From: Didymodactylos carnosus
Lineage: Eukaryota; Rotifera; Eurotatoria; Philodinida; Philodinidae
NCBI GenBank assembly: GCA_905250885.1
Contig: CAJNOQ010003332.1
Location: 1 to 20,602, forward strand
DNA length: 20,602 nt
Reading direction: 5' to 3'
The notes beneath the pieces were generated by a model that saw only the letters and a program-made list of their open reading frames with translations, was not told where the DNA came from and did no database searches. Positions 20,301-20,602 of this stretch are shown here, piece after piece. The position numbers were made by a program, and so were the translations under genes. Position 1 is the stretch's first letter, and each line of letters starts with the position of its first letter.

Positions 20301-20602
20301 CGAAAGAACGCCGACTCTTGAACAAAATAACAACTATGATCGAATTGTATATACATGTATATATGAGTCAATTGCAACTTTTTTGTACAATTGATAAAAG
20401 AAAATGAAAGTGATCTTATTGAAAATCTAAAAGGTGTATTGTGTTGCCCATCATTCATTGAGTCTGTGGTGAAAATTTTCGGCTACTACACCTCAGGAAG
20501 CTGAGATAAACGAGACGCAGAATTACGACTACGCTTCTAAGGAGTTTATCCTAAGCAATATATCGAAATCGGTCTTTTTGCACATATATGACACACCGCT
20601 GA
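17354..20602. other. intergenic, no supported gene
   Basis: This AT-rich stretch of 3.2 kb holds minor structures only: a small hairpin caaaggaa/ttcctttg (18854-18874), a short (TAGA)n run near 18655-18662, and a perfect 16-bp AT palindrome tatatacatgtatata (20348-20363). A plus-strand ORF of 64 codons at 19503-19697 has hydrophilic, codon-like content after residue 20, and could be an exon of an unseen gene, but no partner exon was found. No clear AATAAA lies near the forkhead stop codon. Confidence 0.45.

Overview
The window is AT-rich eukaryotic nuclear DNA from a small-genome invertebrate animal. The evidence is GT-AG introns of 55-64 bp, an animal-type ribosomal protein uS4 gene, a FOXN-type forkhead gene, a hAT-type MITE and no operon-like bacterial organisation. 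A bdelloid rotifer would fit this style (compact introns, AT-rich coding sequence, many hAT-type MITEs). That placement is inference; no sequence here proves it.

Layout. Positions 1-97 hold a nested inverted repeat cut by the window edge. Positions 98-2483 are a gene-free stretch. A single-exon sepiapterin-reductase-like short-chain dehydrogenase lies on the minus strand (2484-3332). It is head-to-head with a four-exon ribosomal protein S9 (uS4) gene on the plus strand (4460-5697); joining its exons gives 194 residues with every splice phase intact. After a gene-free stretch comes a three-exon minus-strand gene (7534-9763). It encodes about 614 residues: a coiled coil, an acidic and Arg/Gln/Asn-rich linker, and a beta-rich, propeller-like C-terminus. 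I do not recognise its family. Just upstream of its start codon sits a 339-bp hAT-type MITE with an 8-bp target duplication (9933-10271).

Positions 10272-16264 hold no gene I can support, but they are rich in structure. A 22-bp repeat built on AAAAGTGTG recurs in both orientations. It leads up to a 332-bp near-perfect hairpin (157-bp arms, 18-nt loop) at 12844-13175. A decayed tRNA-like, SINE-like sequence lies near 14.47 kb. At 16265-17353 an intronless plus-strand gene encodes a very divergent FOXN2/3-like forkhead protein. Its usual DNA-contact residues are replaced and its forkhead domain carries a Ser/Thr-rich insertion. Its upstream region has an AP-1-like site, a perfect bZIP-like palindrome and a TATA box. 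Positions 17354-20602 are gene-free apart from one doubtful exon-like ORF.

The four genes look functionally independent: pteridine or carbonyl reduction, translation, an unknown scaffold-like protein, and transcription. The most unusual items are the 332-bp hairpin with its related 22-bp repeats, and the forkhead protein with a remodelled recognition helix. I found no CRISPR array, rRNA gene or complete tRNA gene.
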